Assembly (NCBI GenBank): GCA_020851915.1
Contig: JADZBT010000173.1
Coordinates: forward strand, 1 to 12,111
Source: Alphaproteobacteria bacterium
GTDB lineage: Bacteria > Pseudomonadota > Alphaproteobacteria > Rickettsiales > RI-342
Reading direction: 5' to 3'
DNA length: 12,111 nucleotides
Notes under the pieces: generated by a model
What the model was told of the DNA's origin: nothing
What the model saw: the letters and a program-made list of their open reading frames with translations, nothing else
The model's database searches: none
Shown: positions 1-7,518 of the stretch, piece after piece
Numbering within the stretch: position 1 is the first letter of the stretch
Layout: the number at the start of each line of letters is the position of its first letter
Program-made: the position numbers and the translations under genes

Positions 1-44
1 CCGTAGGGGTGGTGACAGTCCGGCGAAAACCCGTGTATAGTTAT

Positions 45-118
45 ACGTCATCCTGCGGCGTGACCGCAGGATCTCTCTCCGCCGGGGCATGAGATCCCCG
101 CCTGCGCGGGGATGACGT
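45..118. repeat. Palindromic intergenic element with nested stems
   Basis: An inverted repeat lies upstream of the MFS gene. The outer arms 45-53 (ACGTCATCC) and 110-118 (GGATGACGT) are perfectly complementary. Two inner hairpins are also perfect: 50-58 with 64-72 (ATCCTGCGG/CCGCAGGAT, 5-base loop) and 94-101 with 106-113 (ATCCCCGC/GCGGGGAT, 4-base loop). The outer and inner stems share a few bases, so the RNA or cruciform could form a three-armed structure or switch between stems. Elements with GTCATCC/GGATGAC ends are common dispersed repeats in proteobacterial genomes. Copy number cannot be judged from one copy here. It could also act as a terminator for a gene to the left, although no T-run follows. 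Confidence 0.7.
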
Positions 119-151
119 CTGTGGAATGAGAGGTATAGAAAAGCGCGCGCA

Positions 152-1732
152 ATGTCTACAGGCTCTACGGACATATCAGGCGATCCCGAACGGCTTTCCC
201 ACGATGAAACAGCGCGTGGGCTACAGCTGGTCGTGCGCGAGGGCATTGCCAGCCAGACCATGGAGTCGCTCACCAAGGGCGTGTTCCTCATCGCGCTGGC
301 GTTGCAGCTCGACGCTTCCAACTTCGTCATCGGCTTGCTGGGCGCTATCCCGTTCCTCTCCAACCTGTTCCAGATACCCGCCGTGCTGATGGTCGAGCGC
401 CTGCGCGACCGGCGGAAGATCGTCATGCGCGCGCATCTTGCCGCGCGCGCCTTCCTGCTGCCGGTGGCCGCCGCCCCGCTGCTGTTCGAGCCGAAGATAG
501 CGCTGGCGGTCATCATCGTCGCGGTGGCGGTGCGCTACTCCATCGGCGCGATGGCGGGGTGCGCGTGGAACTCCTGGATGCGCGACCTTGTGCCCAAGAT
601 CATCCTCGGCAAATTCTTCGGGCGGCGGCTGTTCTATTCCACCACCGTGGCGGCGTTCGTGGGGCTGGCCGCCGGGTTCTTCCTCGACTGGTGGGAGCTG
701 ATGTACCCCGAGGAACGCTTCGCCGGGTTCGCCCTGCTGTTCGCCGGCGGATGCGTGGTGGGCATCTCGGCGGCTTTCATCGTGCGGTTCATTCCGCATC
801 CGAAAATGAAATCGCCGGAGGCGCAGCATTATGACGCCGCCAACTTCTCCCTCGCCTTCATGCGTGCGCCGCTCGGTGACCCCAATTTCCGCTCGCTCAT
901 CGGCTTCCTGATGATGTGGAACTTCGCGGTCAACCTCGCCTCGCCCTTTTTCGCGGTGTATATGCTCAAAACGCTGGGCTACAGCATGACCTTCGTGGTG
1001 TCCATCACCCTGATGAGCCAGCTGCTCAACGCCTTCTCGCTCCAGATGTGGGGAAAATACGCCGACGCCTTCAGTCAGAAAGCGGTGCTGGGTGTCTGCG
1101 GGTCGTTGTTCATCTTCTGCATCTTCGGCTGGACCTTTACGACATTTCCCGAGCGGCATTTTCTCACCACGCCGCTGCTCATCTTTTTGCATTTCATCAT
1201 GGGGATCTCCATCTCGGGCATGAACCTCACCACCTCCAACATGGCCTTCAAGCTCACCCCCAGCAGCAAGGCGACGCCCTATCTCGCCATGAATACGGTG
1301 CTTACCTCGCTGGCGGCCGGTGTCGCGCCGCTGTTCGGCGGATTCTTCGCCGACTTCGTGCAGGACAAGACCCTCTCGCTCGATCTGCACTGGAAAACGG
1401 CGGAGTTGAGCCTCTACCTTCCCACCATCATCATCAGCGGATGGGATTTCTTCTTCCTGCTCGCCACGCTGGTCGGGCTTTATGCCCTGCGACGCCTTGC
1501 GAAGGTGCGGGAGGACGGCGAACAGGGCGATACCCGGGCCTTCCTCCAGCGCGAAATATTGCTGGACACCGGCAAAGTGCTGCGCTCGCTCTCGACCGTA
1601 GACGGCCTGCGCGACCTCACCATGGCGCCGATGGCGATGATGATCAACATGGTGAAAAACCCGCTCCGCAAAGACCGGGATGTGCCGTCGGATCATCCGC
1701 TGGCCAAGGATGCCAGCATCGAATCGGAGTAG
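152..1732 (+). CDS. MFS permease, substrate unknown
   Basis: A 526-residue polytopic inner-membrane protein with about a dozen hydrophobic segments between residues 40 and 450, as expected for a major facilitator superfamily secondary transporter. The recognisable signature is the cytoplasmic loop with W139-N-S-W-M-R-D-L-V-P148 followed by G153-K-F-F-G-R-R159, a W-x-S-W-M-x-D-L-V-P / R-x-x-FGRR pattern that I associate with a poorly characterised bacterial MFS group. The last ~75 residues form a charged cytoplasmic tail. ATG 152 is the first start codon after the in-frame stop at 113-115; its ribosome site is weak (AGAAAAG, 8 bases upstream), and a better GAGAGG lies too far away. The symporter follows after 105 bases on the same strand. 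MFS membership is secure; the substrate cannot be read from sequence. Confidence 0.9.
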   Translation: MSTGSTDISGDPERLSHDETARGLQLVVREGIASQTMESLTKGVFLIALALQLDASNFVIGLLGAIPFLSNLFQIPAVLMVERLRDRRKIVMRAHLAARAFLLPVAAAPLLFEPKIALAVIIVAVAVRYSIGAMAGCAWNSWMRDLVPKIILGKFFGRRLFYSTTVAAFVGLAAGFFLDWWELMYPEERFAGFALLFAGGCVVGISAAFIVRFIPHPKMKSPEAQHYDAANFSLAFMRAPLGDPNFRSLIGFLMMWNFAVNLASPFFAVYMLKTLGYSMTFVVSITLMSQLLNAFSLQMWGKYADAFSQKAVLGVCGSLFIFCIFGWTFTTFPERHFLTTPLLIFLHFIMGISISGMNLTTSNMAFKLTPSSKATPYLAMNTVLTSLAAGVAPLFGGFFADFVQDKTLSLDLHWKTAELSLYLPTIIISGWDFFFLLATLVGLYALRRLAKVREDGEQGDTRAFLQREILLDTGKVLRSLSTVDGLRDLTMAPMAMMINMVKNPLRKDRDVPSDHPLAKDASIESE

Positions 1733-1810
1733 AGATGCCGAATTATGGGTTGCCATGAGCCCGCCGGGCGGTTAGGGTGCGGGGTTGTTTGCCGCAAAAG
1801 GCGAGATAAG

Positions 1811-1837
1811 AACAGGGGAACAAGGGGATAAGGGGTT
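1811..1837 (+). promoter_or_regulatory. Repeated AGGGG ribosome-binding tract before the symporter
   Basis: Three AGGGG pentamers sit at 1814-1818, 1823-1827 and 1831-1835, spaced 9 and 8 bases apart, immediately before ATG 1838. The middle one (AAGGGG, 1822-1827) is 10 bases from the ATG, a workable Shine-Dalgarno distance; the last is only 2 bases away, too close. The tract supports the start at 1838 over the internal ATG at 1871. It may also be a degenerate short tandem repeat of the kind seen in other spacers of this window. Confidence 0.5.
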
Positions 1838-3088
1838 ATGGCAGGCGCATCTACCGCAGAGTGGAAATGCATGGGGCTCAGCATGTGGCAGCAGGTGGTG
1901 CTGGGGCTGGTGCTGGGTGTCGCCGTCGGCATGCTGGCCGGGGCGGACGCCGAGCCGCTCAAGGTGCTGGGAACCATCTTCTTCAAGCTCATCAAAATGG
2001 TCGTCGCGCCGCTGATATTCTTCGCGCTCATCGCGGGCATCACCAGCCTCACCGAGGCCCACCACTTCAAAGGCATCGCGCTCAAGGGTGTGAGCGCCTA
2101 CCTCGCCACCGCCACCATGGCCGTGGCGCTGGGACTACTGCTCGGCTACCTGTTCGAGCCGGGCGTGGGCGTTCCGCCGCCGCCAGCGGATGCGGCATCG
2201 CCGCTGCCGGGCGCAGGCGCGCCGCCGCCCAGTATCGGGGAATTCCTGCTCGGGCTGATCCCGTCCAACATCGTCCATGCCATGGCCGACGATATGTTCC
2301 TGCAGGTGGTGATCTTCGCCATCTTCACCGGCGTGGTGATGAACAATATCCGTGGTAACACCGCGAAGGTGAAAGAACTCAATCAGGAGATGGCGCATAT
2401 CGTCTTCAAGATGATCGAGTGGATCGTGCGTACCGCGCCGCTCGCGGTGTTCGGCTTCGTGGCCTCGATGGTCGGCACGACCGGCCTGGACGTTCTCGAA
2501 AGCCTGATGAAGCTCGTCGGTCTGGTCATCTTCGCCTGCGTGCTGCAATACCTGTTCTTCGGCGTGCTCATTGCCGTATTCGGCCGTATGTCGCCGATGC
2601 CCTTCTATCGCAAGATGCTCACCACCCAGACCATGGCCTTCTCCACCAGCAGCAGCAAGGCGACGCTCACTCCCGCGATGCGCGAGTTGCAGGACAAAAT
2701 GGGCGTATCGATGAGCTCGTCCAACTTCATGATGCCGCTGGGCGCCTGCATCAACATGGACGGCACGGCCATTTATCTGGGTATCTGCGCGATGTTCTTC
2801 TCGCAGATGTACGGCGTGCCGCTCGACGCGCATGATTACGTTACGTTGATGCTCACCTGCACGCTGGGCTCGATTGGTGCGGCGGGGATACCCAGCGGCT
2901 CCATCATCTTCATGGGCATGGTGCTCGCCTCCGTTGGCATCCCGATGGAGGGAATCGCGGTCATCCTCGGCGTCGATCGTATCCTCGACATGTTCCGTAC
3001 CACGGTGAACATCACCGGCGATGCGGCTATCACGCTTATCGTCGATCGCAGCGAGAAGCAGCTCGATATGAAGATATATAAAAGTTAG
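1838..3088 (+). CDS. Dicarboxylate/amino acid:cation symporter (GltP/GltPh type)
   Basis: A 416-residue secondary transporter of the DAACS/SLC1 family, which imports acidic amino acids or dicarboxylates with Na+ or H+ and works as a trimer in the inner membrane. The hallmarks are present: the serine-rich re-entrant loop S269-T-S-S-S-K-A-T276, the N306-M-D-G-T-A311 motif, and the last-helix binding residues D380, D384, R387, T388, N391 and D395 in DRILDMFRTTVNITGD. The arginine and aspartates match GltPh R397, D394 and D405, and this helix is unlike the DctA-type SEARALTNLVGN, so glutamate/aspartate is the better guess. Length is normal. A proline-rich loop (about residues 108-135, with PPPP at 113-116) lies between helices where the family is variable. 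ATG 1838 is preferred for its upstream AAGGGG; M12 (1871) is the alternative. Confidence 0.93.
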   Translation: MAGASTAEWKCMGLSMWQQVVLGLVLGVAVGMLAGADAEPLKVLGTIFFKLIKMVVAPLIFFALIAGITSLTEAHHFKGIALKGVSAYLATATMAVALGLLLGYLFEPGVGVPPPPADAASPLPGAGAPPPSIGEFLLGLIPSNIVHAMADDMFLQVVIFAIFTGVVMNNIRGNTAKVKELNQEMAHIVFKMIEWIVRTAPLAVFGFVASMVGTTGLDVLESLMKLVGLVIFACVLQYLFFGVLIAVFGRMSPMPFYRKMLTTQTMAFSTSSSKATLTPAMRELQDKMGVSMSSSNFMMPLGACINMDGTAIYLGICAMFFSQMYGVPLDAHDYVTLMLTCTLGSIGAAGIPSGSIIFMGMVLASVGIPMEGIAVILGVDRILDMFRTTVNITGDAAITLIVDRSEKQLDMKIYKS

Positions 3089-3154
3089 TGGTCAGTGGCC
3101 AGTGGCCAGTGGTCAGAGAATCCTTCTGACCGCTGAATACTGGCCCCTGATCCC
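3088..3154. repeat. Inverted pair of degenerate heptamer arrays
   Basis: Four contiguous 7-base units GTGGYCA (GTGGTCA, GTGGCCA, GTGGCCA, GTGGTCA) fill 3088-3115, starting at the last base of the symporter's TAG stop. After an 11-base centre (3116-3126), four more units run in the opposite orientation at 3127-3154: TGACCGC, TGAATAC, TGGCCCC, TGATCCC. Their reverse complements (GCGGTCA, GTATTCA, GGGGCCA, GGGATCA) fit the same consensus. The innermost part (GGTCAG 3111-3116 with CTGACC 3126-3131) gives a perfect short hairpin. The block fills most of the spacer before the next gene and could end symporter transcription, though no T-run follows. The second element at 7519-7580 shares its core. 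Confidence 0.75.
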
Positions 3155-3167
3155 TTCTAAAAGGGAT
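3150..3167 (+). promoter_or_regulatory. Hairpin enclosing the ribosome-binding site of the next gene
   Basis: ATCCCTT (3150-3156) and AAGGGAT (3161-3167) are perfect complements around the 4-base loop CTAA. The 3' arm holds AAGGGA (3161-3166), the only good Shine-Dalgarno sequence before ATG 3179, 12 bases downstream. If the hairpin forms in the mRNA it would hide the ribosome site and reduce translation. The structure is read directly from the sequence; the regulatory role is inference. Confidence 0.5.
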
Positions 3168-3178
3168 ATGCTTTCCAC

Positions 3179-6100
3179 ATGACAGCCCACAAAGCCATAC
3201 TCATCCTCGGGATGCACCGCAGCGGCACGTCGATGCTCACGCGCGTCTGCAACCTGCTGGGCGCGGAGCTGGGCGAGCACCTCCTGCCGCCCATGGCGGG
3301 GAATAATGATGCGGGTTTCTGGGAAAATGCCGACATCGTGGCGCTGCATGACGAGCTGCTGGCGCGCATGGATCGCATCTGGAGCAGTACCCATCCGCTG
3401 CCTGCCGAGTGGTGGGAATCGAAGAAGATCGCGCCGTTGCGCGAGAAGCTCTCGCGATTGCTCGCGGATGAATTCGGCAATGCTGCCCTCTGGTGCGTGA
3501 AGGATCCGCGCCTCTGCCGCCTGTTGCCGCTGTGGCAGGCGATATTGAAGGAACAAGGCGTAGAGCCTGCCTATGTGCATATCATCCGCCATCCCGCCGA
3601 GGTCGCGGCGTCGCTCAAAGAGCGCGATGGCATCGAGGCTGAGCAGTCCATGCTGCTGTGGCTCCAGCATGTGGTCGAGGCCGAAGAGGCGACCCGTTCC
3701 GGGCCGCGCCTGTTCGTGTCCTATGATGCCGTGCTCGATGACTGGAAGCAGGTCGTTTCCCGCATCGGTAAGGCATTCGATATACGCTGGCCCGTGACGC
3801 CCGCCAAGGCCGAGGCCGAGATCACTGCGTTCCTCAACCCGTCGCTGCGGCATCATGAAACGGGAAAGAAGGCCAAGCGTGCAGCGATGCTGCCCTGGGT
3901 GGAGGAAGCCTACGATGCTATCTCCGGCATGCCCGAAGCAGGCGAAGGCGACGCTTTCCGTGCGACGCTCGCCACGCTGTCGGCGCGGCTTGCCGAGGCC
4001 GAGATCAACCTCGCCGCCTGGTGGATGGCGCATCTCTCCGCCAGCGAGGCGCTCGCCGAGATGCGGCAGGCGCATGGCGCGCTTTCCGCGCAGCATCACG
4101 AAACCAATCTGCGCCATGCCGAAGCGCTCGATGCGCTCGCCGACGCGCGCCACCGGCTGATCGAAACCACCGACCGCCTCAACGCCATCGCGCGCGAATC
4201 CATCACCAAAGAGCGCCAGATGCAGCAGATGAACGAGCAGCTGCGCGACATCACCACGTCGCTTACCTGGCGCTGGGCGTCGAAATTGCGTTTCACGGAA
4301 CGCTTTGTCGAGGCGCTGTTCACCCTGTTCCTGCGGACGCCGGTGGCGTTCGAGGTCGTGGCGGAGATCCCCGACGGCGCGCGTACCGCCTTCGAGCTGC
4401 ATCCCAAGGCGGGGCGCTTCCCGTCGCGCTGGGTGGAGCTGGCGGCGACGCTCGCGCCGGGTACGGGCGAAGCCTACCCGACGCTGGCGATCGACGACAG
4501 CCTGCACTCGCGCGAGGGAACAAAGATCGCGCTGCCCGTCATGGCGGGAAACCGTATCCACCGCATCCTGCGCCTGCCCGATTTCGTGCAGGCGGCGCGG
4601 CTCTATACCCAGAACGGCGCGCGGCCCGCGCGCATGACCTGGACGCCGATCACCCGCAGCGAGGCGCTGGTGCGCCTGTTCGCGCCGCGCATCAAGGCCA
4701 AGCTCTCGCAGCCGGGGCAGGCGATGGCGGCGCTCAACCGCCTCATCGACGTAACGCGCCAGCATGGGCTCTATGGGCTCAAGACCCAGCTCCGCACCAC
4801 CGTGCTCACCCTCACCGGTGCACAGCATCAGGCACAGGATCCCGCCCAGTGGTTTGAACATTATCGCCTGGATGATGCAGCTCTGTCCCGGATGCGGAAT
4901 AAATCGTGGCCGTCCAATGCGCCGGTATTTACGCTGCTGCTGCCGGTATCGGGCGCGGCCGAGGCGCGCATGCAGGAATCGATCGAGAGCCTGCGTCACC
5001 AGATATACGGCCATTGGGAATTGCTGCTGGTGTGCGGGCACGATGCGCCGGATGGCGTGCGGCAACTCGCCGAACGCTATGCCCATCAGGAATCGCGCGT
5101 GCATCTGGTCGAGAACGGCGGTAAGGGCGACGAGGATGCCCGTGCCGCGCGGGGACTGGCACTTGCCATGAAGCAGGCGCAGGGGGATTACGTCCAGATA
5201 CTCACGCCGGGCGATGTGCTGGAGCCGCAGGCGCTGTTCCGCTACGCGGCGGCGATCTCTCAACAGCCCGTTGATCTGTTGTATGCCGATGAGGCAATCA
5301 CCGGCGAGAGCAGCGGCGACGTCCGCGATATCATCGCGCGCGCGCGCTTCTCCTACGACCATTTTCTCTGCTATCCTGCGATGATCGGGCCGGTGATGCT
5401 CCGGCGGGCGCTTGCGGAAGAGGTGGGCGGCATCGACCCCGCGCTCGCCCCCGCGCATGTGACCGATCTCCTGCTCCGGGTGCTGGAATGCGAGGGGCAG
5501 GTGACACACATCCCTGACATACTGCTGCGCCGCCACCGCAGGCTGCCGCCGCGCGATACCGCGAGCGCGCAGCGCGAAACCGAACAGACCCGCAAGGCGA
5601 TCGCGCAGCATCTTGCGCGTATCGACGTCAAGGCGACGGTCGAGAATGGACGGGCGCATGGATTCTATGACGTGCGCTACCGGCGTCCGGCGGCGGCCAA
5701 GGTCGCTATCGTCATCCCCACCAAGAACCGCGTCGAACTGTTGCGCCCCTGCATCGAGAGCCTCGCGCGTACGGTGGATCCCAAGATCGCCGATATTTAC
5801 GTGCTCGACCATGACTCGCAGGAAGCGCCCACCCGCGCCTATCTGGATGAGATCAGCGCCACGCATACGGTCATTCCGTATCAGGGCATTTTCAATTTCT
5901 CGGCCATCAACAACCACGCTATCCGCGCCATTAAAAAACCCTATAGCCACTACCTGCTGCTCAATAATGACATCGAGGCGCTGGAGCCGGGCTGGCTGGA
6001 GCATATGCTGCAACTCTGCGCGCGCCCCGATGTCGGCGTGGTGGGGGCGGTGCTCTATTACCCCATCCGCACCATCCAGCATGCGGGCGTTATCGTGGGG

Positions 6101-6634
6101 CTTTACGGCGGCGCCGAGCACGCGCATAAGGGCGACCTGCCGCAGAATGCGGAGGGCATCCCCAATCCCGGTTATAACGGCTCGCTGCTGGCTACCCGCG
6201 ACTACAGCGCGGTGACGGCGGCCTGCCTGCTCATCAAATCCGAGATATTCCACAAGCTGAACGGCATGGACGAAACACTCGCGGTCGGCTTCGGCGACGT
6301 GGATCTCTGCCTGCGCGCGGAGGCGATGGGCTACAAGGTGCTGCTCGACGCGCAGGCCGTGCTGCTGCATTACGAATCGGTAAGCCGTGGCAAATCCGAG
6401 GGCGCGCAGGCGGTCGATCCGCATCCCGAGGACAGCCGCCGCTATATCGCGCGTTACAAGACGCTCATCGAACAGGGCGATCCCTATTACAGCCCGCTGC
6501 TCGCGGCGCATTCCAACCGCTTCGAGCCCAACCCGTTCGCGCGCGCGCAGGAGCAGGTCGTGCCGCGTACGGCACGGGTGCGCCTGCCCTGCCACGGCCC
6601 GGAAGGACGCCTTCCCGCACAGGACGCTGCCTGA
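3179..6634 (+). CDS. Sulfotransferase / tandem GT2 glycosyltransferase fusion
   Basis: A 1151-residue, probably cytoplasmic protein built from several modules. Residues 1-~250 are a PAPS-dependent sulfotransferase: the 5'-phosphosulfate loop is L10-G-M-H-R-S-G-T-S18 and the 3'-phosphate site is H134-I-I-R-H-P139. Residues ~258-370 are helical, coiled-coil-like, ending in S361-L-T-W-R365, a motif often found ahead of polysaccharide GT2 domains. Residues ~375-560 resemble a beta-rich linker and are unassigned. A first GT2-like domain (~583-788) has YADEA (702-706), but the usual DDD-type metal site reads T676-P-G-D679, so it may be inactive. The second GT2 domain (~841-1090) looks intact: I846-P-T-K-N850, N929-N-D931, G1037-F-G-D-V-D-L-C-L-R1046 and H1064-Y-E-S, as in rhamnosyltransferase-like enzymes. 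The likely role is sulfation and glycosylation of a surface polysaccharide; acceptors are unknown. It stands apart from any visible polysaccharide cluster. Confidence 0.88.
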   Translation: MTAHKAILILGMHRSGTSMLTRVCNLLGAELGEHLLPPMAGNNDAGFWENADIVALHDELLARMDRIWSSTHPLPAEWWESKKIAPLREKLSRLLADEFGNAALWCVKDPRLCRLLPLWQAILKEQGVEPAYVHIIRHPAEVAASLKERDGIEAEQSMLLWLQHVVEAEEATRSGPRLFVSYDAVLDDWKQVVSRIGKAFDIRWPVTPAKAEAEITAFLNPSLRHHETGKKAKRAAMLPWVEEAYDAISGMPEAGEGDAFRATLATLSARLAEAEINLAAWWMAHLSASEALAEMRQAHGALSAQHHETNLRHAEALDALADARHRLIETTDRLNAIARESITKERQMQQMNEQLRDITTSLTWRWASKLRFTERFVEALFTLFLRTPVAFEVVAEIPDGARTAFELHPKAGRFPSRWVELAATLAPGTGEAYPTLAIDDSLHSREGTKIALPVMAGNRIHRILRLPDFVQAARLYTQNGARPARMTWTPITRSEALVRLFAPRIKAKLSQPGQAMAALNRLIDVTRQHGLYGLKTQLRTTVLTLTGAQHQAQDPAQWFEHYRLDDAALSRMRNKSWPSNAPVFTLLLPVSGAAEARMQESIESLRHQIYGHWELLLVCGHDAPDGVRQLAERYAHQESRVHLVENGGKGDEDARAARGLALAMKQAQGDYVQILTPGDVLEPQALFRYAAAISQQPVDLLYADEAITGESSGDVRDIIARARFSYDHFLCYPAMIGPVMLRRALAEEVGGIDPALAPAHVTDLLLRVLECEGQVTHIPDILLRRHRRLPPRDTASAQRETEQTRKAIAQHLARIDVKATVENGRAHGFYDVRYRRPAAAKVAIVIPTKNRVELLRPCIESLARTVDPKIADIYVLDHDSQEAPTRAYLDEISATHTVIPYQGIFNFSAINNHAIRAIKKPYSHYLLLNNDIEALEPGWLEHMLQLCARPDVGVVGAVLYYPIRTIQHAGVIVGLYGGAEHAHKGDLPQNAEGIPNPGYNGSLLATRDYSAVTAACLLIKSEIFHKLNGMDETLAVGFGDVDLCLRAEAMGYKVLLDAQAVLLHYESVSRGKSEGAQAVDPHPEDSRRYIARYKTLIEQGDPYYSPLLAAHSNRFEPNPFARAQEQVVPRTARVRLPCHGPEGRLPAQDAA

Positions 6635-6706
6635 TTTCGCCCTTGATTTTTGGGGGCAGGCGGCCCATTGTCGGGCTCAATACAAATAGAAACAGGATAC
6701 AAACCC

Positions 6707-7042
6707 ATGGCACTTCCCATCGATCGCAGCCGCCTTCAGCGTGTCACCGGCGGGGATGCCGCGCTGGAGACCGAGATGTTCCAGTTCTACCGCGAAACGG
6801 CGGAACGCTGCATGGAAACCATGGAGAGCTATTGCGTCAGCGGAGGCGATATGTGGGCGTCGGGCGTACGGGAGCTGGGGAGTGCTTCCACCAACCTTGG
6901 GGCGGTAGAGATGAAAGAGCTCTGCGCGCGCGCCGGATCACTTCAGACCCAAGAGGAGCGCGCCAAATTGCTGGAAGATCTCCAGCGCGCCTATACTCGC
7001 CTGCTACCGTTCTTCAATAGCGTGCCCGGCAGCAGTAGCTGA
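6707..7042 (+). CDS. HPt-like protein lacking the phosphoacceptor histidine
   Basis: A 111-residue soluble helical protein. It follows the histidine phosphotransfer (HPt) domain pattern: I5-D-R-S-R-L10 and G15-G-D17 at the start, F25-x-F-Y-R-E-T-A32, D48-M-W50, then L57-G-S-A-S-T-N-L-G-A66 and a final helix. In ordinary HPt domains the last segment reads A-H-x-L-K-G-x-x-x-N-L-G-A; here the His aligns with R55 and the Lys-Gly with G58-S59. The protein contains no histidine at all, so it cannot relay phosphate in the usual way and may only bind a receiver or kinase domain. ATG 6707 is chosen over the in-frame ATG 6650 because AGGA (6694-6697) is 9 bases upstream and residue 2 onward matches the HPt start. 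The channel gene follows 5 bases after the stop. The fold assignment is by eye. Confidence 0.75.
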   Translation: MALPIDRSRLQRVTGGDAALETEMFQFYRETAERCMETMESYCVSGGDMWASGVRELGSASTNLGAVEMKELCARAGSLQTQEERAKLLEDLQRAYTRLLPFFNSVPGSSS

Positions 7043-7047
7043 CGAAT

Positions 7048-7518
7048 ATGCTCCCCCAGCACTATAACGAAACGCTTGCCGAGGCCCTGCCGGTGCTGGG
7101 GATCAGCGCGGCGATGGTGGGGCTTACCTGCCTGATGTATTACGAGCTTACCCGCGTGGTGTGGGATTTTCTCCCGCGACTGCGGCTGCCCGCCCGCCTG
7201 CGCGTGCTGGTGGTGGTGGGGAGCATTTTTGCCGGCCATACGCTGGCCGTGTGGATATATGGCTGCGTCTACTGGCTGGTGGAGCACTACACAGGACTCG
7301 GCTGGCTCGATCAGGCGAGGAACATCAGCTTTATGAGCGCGGTGTATTTCTCCGCCGCCACCTATTCCTCGCTGGGCTATGGCGACCTCGTGCCGACCGG
7401 CCCCATCCGGCTGCTCGCCAGCGTGCAGGTGCTCAACGGGCTGGTGCTTATCGGCTGGTCGGTATCGTTCACTTATCTCAGCATGGAGAAATTCTGGGAT
7501 CTGCACCGGAAGAAGTGA
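7048..7518 (+). CDS. Small K+-channel-like membrane protein (Ion_trans_2 type)
   Basis: A 156-residue inner-membrane protein with hydrophobic helices at about residues 13-33, 53-78 and 119-144. Between the last two lies a pore helix and the segment T106-Y-S-S-L-G-Y-G-D113, closely matching the K+ selectivity filter T-V-G-Y-G-D. This makes a single-pore potassium channel subunit likely, presumably a tetramer. No RCK/TrkA-N or cyclic-nucleotide domain is attached, so gating is not evident. The first hydrophobic helix before the pore pair is an extra compared with minimal 2-TM channels. No clear Shine-Dalgarno precedes ATG 7048; the HPt-like gene ends only 5 bases before, which suggests translational coupling. 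It converges on petC. Family call is firm; ion selectivity is inferred from the filter. Confidence 0.85.
   Translation: MLPQHYNETLAEALPVLGISAAMVGLTCLMYYELTRVVWDFLPRLRLPARLRVLVVVGSIFAGHTLAVWIYGCVYWLVEHYTGLGWLDQARNISFMSAVYFSAATYSSLGYGDLVPTGPIRLLASVQVLNGLVLIGWSVSFTYLSMEKFWDLHRKK

Noticed and set aside
2..40. Possible C-terminal end of an upstream plus-strand gene (RRGGDSPAKTRV then TAG)
   Set aside because: Only 12 codons are visible, with no recognisable motif, and another frame stays open to position 92. It cannot be supported without sequence to the left.
221..1756. A 511-codon minus-strand open frame opposite the MFS gene
   Set aside because: It is the same codon-aligned antisense artefact, with a His/Glu/Arg-rich translation lacking hydrophobic or domain structure.
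1759..1771. GC-rich palindrome GCCCGCCGGGC after the MFS gene as a terminator
   Set aside because: The loop would be too small for a stable stem beyond 4 bp and no T-run follows.
1261..2663. CAGCAGCAAGGCGACGC shared by the MFS gene (near 1261) and the symporter gene (near 2647)
   Set aside because: Both copies encode S-S-K-A-T within otherwise unrelated transporters, and in the symporter this is the family's own serine motif. Chance plus codon preference is enough to explain it.
3113..6595. A 1160-codon open frame on the minus strand opposite the sulfotransferase/GT gene
   Set aside because: Its codons coincide exactly with the sense codons read backwards. Such a frame stays open because Leu TTA/CTA and Ser TCA are rare in a GC-rich gene. 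The translation is Arg/His/Gln-rich and resembles no protein family, while the sense frame has clear motifs.
6626..6664. Possible terminator from GCTGCCTG and CAGGCGGC after the sulfotransferase/GT gene
   Set aside because: The stem contains a G-U pair, the loop is over 20 bases, and the T-run lies inside the loop rather than after the stem.
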